DNA of 64,000 nucleotides from Streptomyces sp. NBC_00554. GTDB lineage: Bacteria > Actinomycetota > Actinomycetes > Streptomycetales > Streptomycetaceae. Of this stretch, positions 36,631-44,416 are shown in pieces. Position numbers and translations under genes: made by a program. Below the pieces are notes generated by a model, which was not told the origin of the DNA, searched no databases, and worked only from the letters and a program-made list of their open reading frames with translations. Numbering within the stretch: the first letter of the stretch is position 1; every line of letters starts with the position of its first letter. The stretch is taken from positions 7,688,001 to 7,752,000 of the forward strand of contig NZ_CP107799.1 of NCBI RefSeq assembly GCF_041431135.1, written 5' to 3'.

Positions 36631-37899
36631 GTGACGGCGACGGACGTGGCGGGGGTACGGGCGCCCGCGTGGCGCGGGGGATTCGGGCGGCTGTGGACCG
36701 CGGCTGTGGTGTCGCGGTTCGGGGACGCGCTGCGGACCGCCGCGCTGCCGCTGCTCGCCGTGCACCTCACCGACGATCCGCTCGTCATCGCCTCCGTCAC
36801 GGCCTGCGGCTATCTGCCCTGGCTCCTCTTCGGCCTGCTGGGCGGGGCGATCGCCGACCGGGTGGACCAGCGGCGCGCGATGTGGGCCGTGGACGCCGTA
36901 CGCGGCACGCTGATGGCCTGCTTCGCCCTCGCCGTCGGGCTCGGTCACGCGTCGATCGTCCTGCTGATCGCGCTCGCCTTCACACTGACCACCCTCCAGA
37001 CCCTCTTCGACAACGCGTCCACGGCCCTGCTGCCGTCCCTGGTGGACCGTGCCGCCCTCGGCAGTGCCAACGCCCGGCTGATGACCGGCCAGCAGCTCGC
37101 CGGCGGCCTGCTGGCGAGCCCCTTCGTGCCGCTCCTGCTGGTAGTCGGGGCCGCCATGCCGTTCGCGGCCGACGCGGTAACCTATCTGCTGGCCGCAGCC
37201 CTCGTGGCCTCCCTGCGGATACGGATGCCCGAGCGGCAGCCGCGTCCGGCCGGGAGCACCCTGCGAGCCGAGATAGGCGCAGGGCTGCGCGCCCTGTGGG
37301 GCGACCGTGTGCTGCGGGCCATGTGCGTGGCCACCCTGCTGTGCAACATCGGCATGGGCGGGCTCATCGCCACCCTCGTGCTCCATGTGACGGGCTGGCT
37401 GCACGCGGGGAACGCGGAGTACGCGGCCGTGATGACCGCCTTCTCGGTCGGCAGCCTGGCCGGGGGAGTGCTGGCCCCGCGGCTGGCGCACAAGGTCGGG
37501 CGGGCCCGGAGCCTGTTCCTGGGCGGCTGCGTCCAGACGTCGGCGCTGGTGCTCATCGGCACCGTCCGCCACCTGGGCGCCGTGGTCGTGGGCATGGCGC
37601 TGCTCGGAGCGATGAACCTGGTGTGGAACGTCAACCAGGTCACGCTGATGCAGGAGCGCAGCCCGGACGCCATGGTGGGCCGCATCAGCTCCGCGTTCCG
37701 CACGGCCTCGACGTCCGGGGCGCCGGTCGGTGCCCTGCTGGGAGGCGTCGTGGCGGGGGCGTACGGGCTGAACGGGCCCGCGCTGTTCGCGGCCGTGCTG
37801 TTCGCACTCGCCGTCGCCTCGCTGATACCTGCGTGTCTGCCGGACGTATCTGTTGTTGAGCCGGACGACGGTGCTACGACAGCTCACGTCAAGCCCTGA
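36631..37899 (+). CDS. MFS exporter (EntS-like, 12 TM)
   Basis: Major facilitator, probable drug or siderophore exporter, 422 residues. FGRLWTAAVVSRFGDALRTA opens the first half; WLLFGLLGGAIADRVDQRRA is the loop 2-3 motif; NASTALLPSLVDRAALGSAN and MQERSPDAMVGRISSAFRTA are typical of the EntS/macrolide-efflux group. Twelve hydrophobic stretches are visible. GTG 36631 has GAGGGGGG about six bases upstream. It stands alone between the rbpA paralogue and pgi; no biosynthetic genes lie near to hint at a substrate. Confidence 0.87.
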   Translation: MTATDVAGVRAPAWRGGFGRLWTAAVVSRFGDALRTAALPLLAVHLTDDPLVIASVTACGYLPWLLFGLLGGAIADRVDQRRAMWAVDAVRGTLMACFALAVGLGHASIVLLIALAFTLTTLQTLFDNASTALLPSLVDRAALGSANARLMTGQQLAGGLLASPFVPLLLVVGAAMPFAADAVTYLLAAALVASLRIRMPERQPRPAGSTLRAEIGAGLRALWGDRVLRAMCVATLLCNIGMGGLIATLVLHVTGWLHAGNAEYAAVMTAFSVGSLAGGVLAPRLAHKVGRARSLFLGGCVQTSALVLIGTVRHLGAVVVGMALLGAMNLVWNVNQVTLMQERSPDAMVGRISSAFRTASTSGAPVGALLGGVVAGAYGLNGPALFAAVLFALAVASLIPACLPDVSVVEPDDGATTAHVKP

Positions 37900-37971
37900 T
37901 CAATTAGGTTGGGACCGGCAGCGGGGCAAGGTACGCAGCAGCACAGGCAGGAAAGAAGGCGGAAGTCCGAG

Positions 37972-39624
37972 ATGAACGCAGAAGGCCGTACCAGGCTCAA
38001 CCAGACCCCCGAGTGGACCGCGCTGGCCAAGCACCGCGAGGAACTCGGGGAGACCCACCTGCGCGACCTGTTCGCGGCCGATCCCGGGCGCGGGACCGGA
38101 TACACACTTGAGGTCGGCAATCTGCATGTCGACTACTCCAAGCACCTGGTCAACGACGAGACGCTGAGGCTGCTGCGCGAGCTGGCCGCGTCGACCGACG
38201 TCTTCGGGCTGCGGGACGCCATGTTCCGCGGCGAGAAAATCAACACGACCGAGGACCGCGCGGTGCTGCACACCGCTCTGCGCGCCCCGAGCGGCACGGT
38301 CGTCGAGGTCGACGGCGAGAACGTCGTACCGGCCGTGCACGCGGTGCTCGACAAGATGGCCCGCTTCTCCGAGCGCGTCCGCTCCGGCGAGTGGACCGGC
38401 CACACCGGCAAGCGCATCAAGAACATCGTCAACGTCGGTATCGGCGGCTCCGACCTCGGTCCGGCGATGGCGTACGAGGTGCTGCGCTCCTTCACCGACC
38501 GCGACCTCACGGTCCGCTTCGTGTCGAACGTGGACGGCGCCGACCTGCACGAGGCCGTACGGGACCTCGACCCGGCCGAGACGCTGTTCATCATCGCCTC
38601 GAAGACGTTCACCACGATCGAGACGATCACCAACGCGACCTCGGCCAGGAACTGGCTGCTGACCGAGTTGAGGGCCGGTCAGGAAGCCGTCGCCAAGCAC
38701 TTCGTGGCGCTGTCGACCAACGCCGAGAAGGTGTCGGACTTCGGCATCGACACGGCGAACATGTTCGAGTTCTGGGACTGGGTCGGCGGGCGGTACTCGT
38801 TCGACTCGGCGATCGGTCTGTCCCTGATGATCGCCATCGGTCCCGACCAGTTCCGGTCGATGCTCGACGGGTTCAGGATCGTGGACGAGCACTTCCGCAC
38901 CGCGCCCGCCGAGTCCAACGTGCCTTTGCTGCTCGGCCTGTTGGGTATCTGGTACGGCAACTTCCACGACGCGCAGGCGCACGCGGTGCTGCCGTACTCG
39001 CACTACCTGTCCAAGTTCACCGCGTACTTGCAGCAGCTGGACATGGAGTCCAACGGCAAGTCTGTGGACCGGGACGGGGTTCCGGTGGAGTGGGAGACGG
39101 GTCCTGTCGTGTGGGGGACGCCCGGCACCAACGGGCAGCACGCGTACTACCAACTCATCCATCAGGGCACGAAGCTGATCCCGGCCGACTTCATCGGCTT
39201 CGCCGAGCCCGTCGCCGATCTGCTGCCCGGTCTGGTCGCCCAGCACGACCTGCTGATGGCGAACTTCTTCGCGCAGACGCAGGCGCTGGCCTTCGGCAAG
39301 ACGCCGGACGAGGTGCGGGCGGAGGGGGTACCCGAGGAGTTGGTGCCGCACAAGACGTTCAAGGGGAACCACCCGACGACGACGATCCTCTCGCGTGAGC
39401 TGACGCCGTCGGTGCTGGGGCAGCTGATCGCCCTCTACGAACACAAGGTGTTCGTCCAGGGTGCCGTCTGGAACATCGACTCCTTCGACCAGTGGGGGGT
39501 CGAGCTCGGCAAGGTGCTGGCCAAGCGGATTGAGCCGGCGTTGACGGAGGGGGCCGATGTGCCCGGGCTCGACGCGTCGACGACGGCGCTGGTGGCCAAG
39601 TACCGGGAGCTGCGGGGGCGTTAG
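37972..39624 (+). CDS. pgi: Glucose-6-phosphate isomerase
   Basis: Interconverts glucose-6-phosphate and fructose-6-phosphate at the branch between glycolysis and the pentose phosphate route. The 550 residues show VGIGGSDLGPAMAYEVLRSF, SKTFTTIETITNATSARNWL, MFEFWDWVGGRYSFDSAIGL, WGTPGTNGQHAYYQLIHQGT and NIDSFDQWGVELGKVLAKRI, the two PGI signatures and catalytic Glu/His/Lys. ATG 37972 with GAAGGCGG upstream; the frame is open to 37909 without family features. It converges on the pentose-phosphate operon, separated by the inverted repeat. Confidence 0.97.
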   Translation: MNAEGRTRLNQTPEWTALAKHREELGETHLRDLFAADPGRGTGYTLEVGNLHVDYSKHLVNDETLRLLRELAASTDVFGLRDAMFRGEKINTTEDRAVLHTALRAPSGTVVEVDGENVVPAVHAVLDKMARFSERVRSGEWTGHTGKRIKNIVNVGIGGSDLGPAMAYEVLRSFTDRDLTVRFVSNVDGADLHEAVRDLDPAETLFIIASKTFTTIETITNATSARNWLLTELRAGQEAVAKHFVALSTNAEKVSDFGIDTANMFEFWDWVGGRYSFDSAIGLSLMIAIGPDQFRSMLDGFRIVDEHFRTAPAESNVPLLLGLLGIWYGNFHDAQAHAVLPYSHYLSKFTAYLQQLDMESNGKSVDRDGVPVEWETGPVVWGTPGTNGQHAYYQLIHQGTKLIPADFIGFAEPVADLLPGLVAQHDLLMANFFAQTQALAFGKTPDEVRAEGVPEELVPHKTFKGNHPTTTILSRELTPSVLGQLIALYEHKVFVQGAVWNIDSFDQWGVELGKVLAKRIEPALTEGADVPGLDASTTALVAKYRELRGR

Positions 39625-39660
39625 CCGGGTGGGCGGTGGGTTTCTCGCCCCCTCCGCCCC

Positions 39661-39832
39661 TTCCCGTCCCGTTTCTGGGGGCTGCGCCCCCAGACCCCCG
39701 CTGTCGGCCTGAACGGCCTCGTCCTCAAACGCCGGACGGGCTAAAAGACTTCTAGCGCCGGCCGGGGAAATATTCAGCCCCTCCGGCGTTTGAGGAGCGG
39801 GGGTTTGGGGGCGGAGCCCCCAAGGGACGGGA
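39661..39832. repeat. Convergent inverted repeat, Streptomyces interspersed element
   Basis: Two inverted copies of one element, left 39661-39742 and right 39776-39832. Shared blocks are CCCGTCCC, GGGGGC(T/G)(G/C)CGCCCCC, ACCCCCGC and TCCTCAAACGCCGGA; the left arm has a short insert (TGTCGGCCTGAACGGC). It fills the space between pgi and pgl and can act as a bidirectional terminator. I know this sequence type as a frequent intergenic element of Streptomyces chromosomes. Confidence 0.85.
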
Positions 39833-39880
39833 ATGGGTAGGGGCGGCGGGGGCGAAACAAATCCCCTGCCGCCCCTACCC

Positions 39881-40663
39881 TCACGCCGAAGCCGGCGGAT
39901 ACAGCGAGCGCGGCAGCTGGGAAGCCGCTGCCGCGTCCAGGAGCCACAGGGTGCGGGAGCGGCCCTGGGCGCCGGCGGCCGGAGCCTGTACCTCGCCCGC
40001 GCCCGACAGGGCGATCGCTGCGGCCTGGGCCTTGTCCTCGCCCGCCGCGAGCAGCCATACCTCGCGCGCGGAGCGGATCGCGGGGAGGGTGAGGGAGATC
40101 CGGGTCGGCGGGGGCTTGGGGGCGCCGTGGACGCCGACCACCGTGCGTTCGGTCTCCCGTACCGCGGGCAGCTCGGGGAAGAGCGAGGCCACGTGGGTGT
40201 CCGGGCCGACGCCCAGCATCAGGACGTCGAAGGTGGGGACGGAGCCGTGGTTCTCGGGGCCCGCCGCCTTCGCGAGCTCGGCCTCGTACGCCTCCGCCGC
40301 GGCGTCCACGTCGGAGCCGTACGGGCCGTCCGACGCGGGCATCGCGTGCACCCGGGCGGGATCCAGCGGCACGGAGTCCAGGAGCGCCGCACGGGCCTGC
40401 GTGTCATTGCGATCCGGGTCACCTGCCGGCAGGAACCGCTCGTCGCCCCACCACAGGTCGAGGCGGCCCCAGTCGACGGCGTCCCGGGCGGGGGCCGAAC
40501 TCAGCGCCGCCAGGAGCCCGTTGCCGTTGCGGCCGCCCGTGAGCACGATCGAGGCGTAGCCGCGCGAGGCCTGCGCGTCCACGATCTTCGTGATCAGCCG
40601 GGCCGCGGCGGCCTGGGCCATCAGCTCCTTGTCGCGGTGGACGACCAGCTGCGGAGTGCTCAC
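39881..40663 (-). CDS. pgl: 6-Phosphogluconolactonase
   Basis: Hydrolyses 6-phosphogluconolactone in the oxidative pentose phosphate pathway, 260 residues. It shows LTGGRNGNGLLAALSS, WGDERFLPAGDPDRNDTQAR, FDVLMLGVGPDTHVASLFPE (the GxGPDxH family motif with Thr for the common Gly) and SLTLPAIRSAREVWLLAAGE. GTG 40663 overlaps the opcA stop (GTGA). Last gene of tkt-tal-zwf-opcA-pgl; the inverted repeat 50 bp downstream probably ends the transcript. Confidence 0.93.
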   Translation of the reverse strand: MSTPQLVVHRDKELMAQAAAARLITKIVDAQASRGYASIVLTGGRNGNGLLAALSSAPARDAVDWGRLDLWWGDERFLPAGDPDRNDTQARAALLDSVPLDPARVHAMPASDGPYGSDVDAAAEAYEAELAKAAGPENHGSVPTFDVLMLGVGPDTHVASLFPELPAVRETERTVVGVHGAPKPPPTRISLTLPAIRSAREVWLLAAGEDKAQAAAIALSGAGEVQAPAAGAQGRSRTLWLLDAAAASQLPRSLYPPASA

Positions 40664-41739
40664 CTGGCCGTCCCCTTGGCCGGGGGCATCTGCGCCGGAG
40701 TCGGTCGGCTGCCGTCGCCGCCGGCGGACGCCGACTTCGACTTCGAGGCCGAGTCGGACACGGCGGACGCCGGAGTCCGGGTGGGAAGCGGAGACCTCTC
40801 CGCAGACGACGGAGTGCCTCCCAGCCGGTCCACCCCGAACCGCAACGCCGACGCGTAGGTGTCGTCCGGGTCGAGCCGGCGCAGCTCCTCCGCCATCAGC
40901 TCGGAGGTCTCGCGGCGCTTGAGCGCCACCGCACGGTCCGGCTGGCCCTGGAGCGTCAGCGTGGCCATCGCTCCGTCCGGACGGTGCAGCGTGACGGGAC
41001 CGCCGGTGGTCTCCAACCGGACCTGGGTCAGCCCAGGGCCGGCGGAGACCCCGCGCCGGACGTGCACATGCAGCCGGTCGGCGAGCCACATGGCCAGCAG
41101 TTCGACGCTCGGGTTGAACTCCTCGCCCGACACCTCCGCCGAGATGACCTCGCAGTCCACCTGGTCGAGGGCGGCGGCCAGCATGGAGCGCCAGGGGGTG
41201 ATCCGGGCCCATGCCAGGTCGGTGTCGCCCGGCTCGTAGTTCTCGGCGCGGGTGCGCAGTTCGTCGACGGGCTTCTCCGACGAGTAGCTGTCGGTGACCC
41301 TGCGCTGGCCCAGGGCCCCCAGGGGGTCCTTGGCCGGGTCGCTCGGGGAGCCCACCGGCCACCAGACCACGACCGGCGCGTCCGGCAGGAGCAGCGGGAG
41401 CGCGACGGACTGGGCGTGGTCCGCGACCTCGCCGTAGAGCCGCAGGACGACCGTCTCGCCGGTGCCCGCGTCGGCACCGACCCGTACCTCGGCGTCGAGG
41501 CGGGACTGCGTGCGGTCGCGCGGCGAGCGGGAGACGCGCTTGACCACCACGATGGTGCGCGAGGGGTGCTCACGGGAGGCGTCGTTGGCGGACTTGAGGG
41601 CGTCGTACGCGTTCTCCTCGTCGGTGACGATGACGAGGGTGAGCACCATGCCGACGGCGGGGGTGCCGATGGCCCGGCGGCCCTTCACGAGCGCCTTGTT
41701 GATCTTGCTGGCTGTGGTGTCCGTGAGATCTATCTTCAT
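40660..41739 (-). CDS. opcA: Glucose-6-phosphate dehydrogenase assembly protein OpcA
   Basis: Actinobacterial/cyanobacterial factor that activates or assembles G6P dehydrogenase. The 359 residues begin MKIDLTDTTASKINKALVKG and include VLTLVIVTDEENAYDALKSA, DAPVVVWWPVGSPSDPAKDP, ARITPWRSMLAAALDQVD and LKRRETSELMAEELRRLDPD. The last 55 residues are a Ser/Ala/Lys-rich low-complexity tail. Its ATG overlaps the zwf stop (ATGA) and its stop overlaps pgl, so the three are translationally coupled, which suits equimolar production with its partner enzyme. Confidence 0.94.
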   Translation of the reverse strand: MKIDLTDTTASKINKALVKGRRAIGTPAVGMVLTLVIVTDEENAYDALKSANDASREHPSRTIVVVKRVSRSPRDRTQSRLDAEVRVGADAGTGETVVLRLYGEVADHAQSVALPLLLPDAPVVVWWPVGSPSDPAKDPLGALGQRRVTDSYSSEKPVDELRTRAENYEPGDTDLAWARITPWRSMLAAALDQVDCEVISAEVSGEEFNPSVELLAMWLADRLHVHVRRGVSAGPGLTQVRLETTGGPVTLHRPDGAMATLTLQGQPDRAVALKRRETSELMAEELRRLDPDDTYASALRFGVDRLGGTPSSAERSPLPTRTPASAVSDSASKSKSASAGGDGSRPTPAQMPPAKGTAR

Positions 41740-43259
41740 GGGCGACGCCAGCTCCGTCCGTCTCGCTCGAGCATTTCGTCCGCCTCGACGGGTCCCCAGG
41801 TGCCCGAGGGGTACTGGGCGGGCTTGCCGTGCTTGTCCCAGTACTGCTCGATCGGGTCGAGGATCTTCCAGGACAGCTCGACCTCTTCGGTGCGCGGGAA
41901 GAGGTTCGAGTCGCCCAGGAGGACGTCGAGGATCAGGCGCTCGTACGCCTCCGGGCTCGACTCCGTGAAGGACTCGCCGTACGCGAAGTCCATCGAGACG
42001 TCCCGGATCTCCATGGAGGTGCCGGGGACCTTGGAGCCGAAGCGGACCGTGATGCCCTCGTCGGGCTGGACGCGGATGACGATCGCGTTCTGGCCCAGCT
42101 CCTCCGTGGCCGTGTGGTCGAAGGGGGAGTGCGGGGCGCGCTGGAAGACCACCGCGATCTCGGTGACACGGCGGCCCAGGCGCTTGCCGGTGCGGAGGTA
42201 GAAGGGGACCCCGGCCCAGCGGCGGTTGTCCACCTCCACCTTGATCGCGGCGTAGGTGTCGGTCTTCGACTTGGGGTCGATGCCGTCTTCCTGGAGGTAG
42301 CCGACGGCCTTCTCGCCGCCCTGCCAGCCGGCCGCGTACTGCCCGCGCACGGTGTCGCGGCCCAGATCCTGGGAGATCTTGACCGCGCCGAGGACCTTGG
42401 TCTTCTCGGCCGCGAGCGCGTCCGCGTCGAAGGAGGCGGGTTCCTCCATGGCCGTGAGGGCCATCAACTGGAGCAGGTGGTTCTGGATGACGTCACGGGC
42501 CGCGCCGATGCCGTCGTAGTAGCCGGCCCGGCCGCCGATGCCGATGTCCTCGGCCATCGTGATCTGCACGTGGTCGACGAACGACCGGTTCCAGACCGGT
42601 TCGAACATCGTGTTGGCGAAGCGGAGCGCCAGGATGTTCTGGACGGTTTCCTTGCCCAGGTAGTGGTCGATACGGAAGACCTGGTCCGAGGCGAACACCT
42701 CGTGCACGACCGCGTTGAGCTCCTCGGCCGACTTGAGGTCGTGTCCGAAGGGCTTCTCGATGACCGCACGGCGCCAGGAACCGCTCGCCTGTTCGGCAAG
42801 GCGGTGCTTCTTCAGCTGCTTGATGACCACCGGGAAGGCGGACGGCGGCACGGAGAGGTAGAAGGCGAAGTTGCCGCCCGTGCCCTGTGCCTTGTCCAGC
42901 TCGTCGATCGTGGTGCGCAACCGCTCGAAGGAGTCGTCGTCGTCGAAGGTGCCCTGCACGAAGCGCATGCCCTGGACGAGCTGCTGCCAGACCTCCTCGC
43001 GGAAGGGCGTGCGGGAGTGTTCCTTGACCGCGTCGTGGACCTCCTGCGCGAAGTCCTCGTTGGCCCACTCGCGCCGGGCGAAGCCGACGAGTGAGAAGCC
43101 CGGCGGCAGCAGACCCCGGTTGGCGAGGTCGTATACGGCGGGCATCAGCTTTTTACGTGACAAATCGCCCGTGACGCCGAAGATGACCAGGCCCGACGGC
43201 CCCGCGATACGCGGGAGCCGTCGGTCTGCGGGGTCACGCAGCGGGTTGCTGCTTGACAA
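41736..43259 (-). CDS. zwf: Glucose-6-phosphate 1-dehydrogenase
   Basis: First enzyme of the oxidative pentose phosphate pathway, 507 residues. Coenzyme motif FGVTGDLSRKKLMPAVYDLA, EKPFGHDLKSAEELN, the active-site signature RIDHYLGKETVQNILALRFAN written in part, FYLRTGKRLG and VQPDEGITVRFGSKVPGT are all present. The chosen start is a TTG at 43259, four bases after the tal stop: GGAGGG lies eight bases upstream inside tal's last codons and the residues after it match the family (SSSNPLRDPADRRLPRI). No closer ATG/GTG fits. Coupled to opcA through an ATGA overlap. Confidence 0.95.
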   Translation of the reverse strand: MSSSNPLRDPADRRLPRIAGPSGLVIFGVTGDLSRKKLMPAVYDLANRGLLPPGFSLVGFARREWANEDFAQEVHDAVKEHSRTPFREEVWQQLVQGMRFVQGTFDDDDSFERLRTTIDELDKAQGTGGNFAFYLSVPPSAFPVVIKQLKKHRLAEQASGSWRRAVIEKPFGHDLKSAEELNAVVHEVFASDQVFRIDHYLGKETVQNILALRFANTMFEPVWNRSFVDHVQITMAEDIGIGGRAGYYDGIGAARDVIQNHLLQLMALTAMEEPASFDADALAAEKTKVLGAVKISQDLGRDTVRGQYAAGWQGGEKAVGYLQEDGIDPKSKTDTYAAIKVEVDNRRWAGVPFYLRTGKRLGRRVTEIAVVFQRAPHSPFDHTATEELGQNAIVIRVQPDEGITVRFGSKVPGTSMEIRDVSMDFAYGESFTESSPEAYERLILDVLLGDSNLFPRTEEVELSWKILDPIEQYWDKHGKPAQYPSGTWGPVEADEMLERDGRSWRRP

Positions 43260-43263
43260 GATT

Positions 43264-44382
43264 TCAGCCCTCCGAGGGGGCGAGGCGCTGGAGCTCTGCC
43301 TCTGTCGACTTGAGCAGGTCGTTCCAGGACGTCGCGAACTTCTCGACGCCCTCGTCCTCCAGGAGCTGGACCACGTCGTCGTACGAGATCCCGAGCTTCT
43401 CGACCGCGTCGAGCTCGGCACGGGACTGGTCGTACGTACCGGCGATGGTGTTGCCGGTGATCTTGCCGTGGTCCTCGGTGGCCTCGAGCGTGGCCTCCGG
43501 CATGGTGTTCACCGTGTTCGGCGCGACCAGGTCGTCGACGTACAGGGTGTCCTTGTAGGCCTTGTCCTTGACGCCGGTCGAGGCCCACAGCGGGCGCTGC
43601 TTGTTGGCCTGCGCCTTGTCGAGGGCGGCCCAGCGGTCGGAGGAGAAGACCTCCTCGTACGCCTCGTAGGCCAGCCGCGCGTTGGCGAGGCCCGCCTTGC
43701 CGCGGGCGGCCTTCGCCTCGTCGGTGCCCAGGGCGTCGATCCGCTTGTCGATCTCGGTGTCCACGCGGGACACGAAGAACGACGCCACCGAGTGGATCTT
43801 GGAGAGGTCGAGGCCGGCGGCCTTGGCCTTCTCCAGGCCCGCGAGGTAGGCGTCCATGACCTCGCGGTAGCGGGCGAGCGAGAAGATCAGCGTGACGTTG
43901 ACGCTGATGCCCTTGCCGATGACCTCGGTGATCGCGGGCAGGCCCGCCTTGGTCGCCGGGATCTTGATGAGGGTGTTGGGGCGGTCCACCAGCCAGGCCA
44001 GCTGCTTGGCCTCGGCGACGGTGGCCGTCGTGTTGTGGGCGAGGCGCGGGTCGACCTCGATCGAGACCCGGCCGTCCTGGCCCTGCGTGGCGTCGAAGAC
44101 CGGGCGCAGGATGTCGGCGGCGTCACGGACGTCCGCCGTCGTGATCATGCGGATGGCCTCGTCGACGGTGACCTTGCGGGCGGCGAGCTCGGTGAGCTGC
44201 TGCTCGTAGCCGTCGCCGCCGGCGATCGCCTTCTGGAAGATCGACGGGTTGGTGGTGACGCCCACGACGTGCTGCTGGTCGATCAGCTCGGCGAGATTGC
44301 CGGACGTGATCCGCTTGCGCGACAGGTCGTCCAGCCAGATCGCGACGCCTTCCTCGGAGAGGCGCTTGAGTGCGTCTGTCAT
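43264..44382 (-). CDS. tal: Transaldolase
   Basis: Non-oxidative pentose phosphate enzyme, 372 residues, the long actinobacterial type. MTDALKRLSEEGVAIWLDDL and VVGVTTNPSIFQKAI open the barrel; the Schiff-base Lys lies in LIKIPATKAGLPAI; VTLIFSLARYREVMDAYLAG and SVASFFVSRVDTEIDKRIDA follow. ATG 44382 has GTAGGAGAT about eight bases upstream. 34 bp after tkt and 4 bp before zwf, so one operon. Confidence 0.96.
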   Translation of the reverse strand: MTDALKRLSEEGVAIWLDDLSRKRITSGNLAELIDQQHVVGVTTNPSIFQKAIAGGDGYEQQLTELAARKVTVDEAIRMITTADVRDAADILRPVFDATQGQDGRVSIEVDPRLAHNTTATVAEAKQLAWLVDRPNTLIKIPATKAGLPAITEVIGKGISVNVTLIFSLARYREVMDAYLAGLEKAKAAGLDLSKIHSVASFFVSRVDTEIDKRIDALGTDEAKAARGKAGLANARLAYEAYEEVFSSDRWAALDKAQANKQRPLWASTGVKDKAYKDTLYVDDLVAPNTVNTMPEATLEATEDHGKITGNTIAGTYDQSRAELDAVEKLGISYDDVVQLLEDEGVEKFATSWNDLLKSTEAELQRLAPSEG

Positions 44383-44416
44383 GGAAATTGCATCTCCTAC
44401 GTGTCGTGTACCAGCG

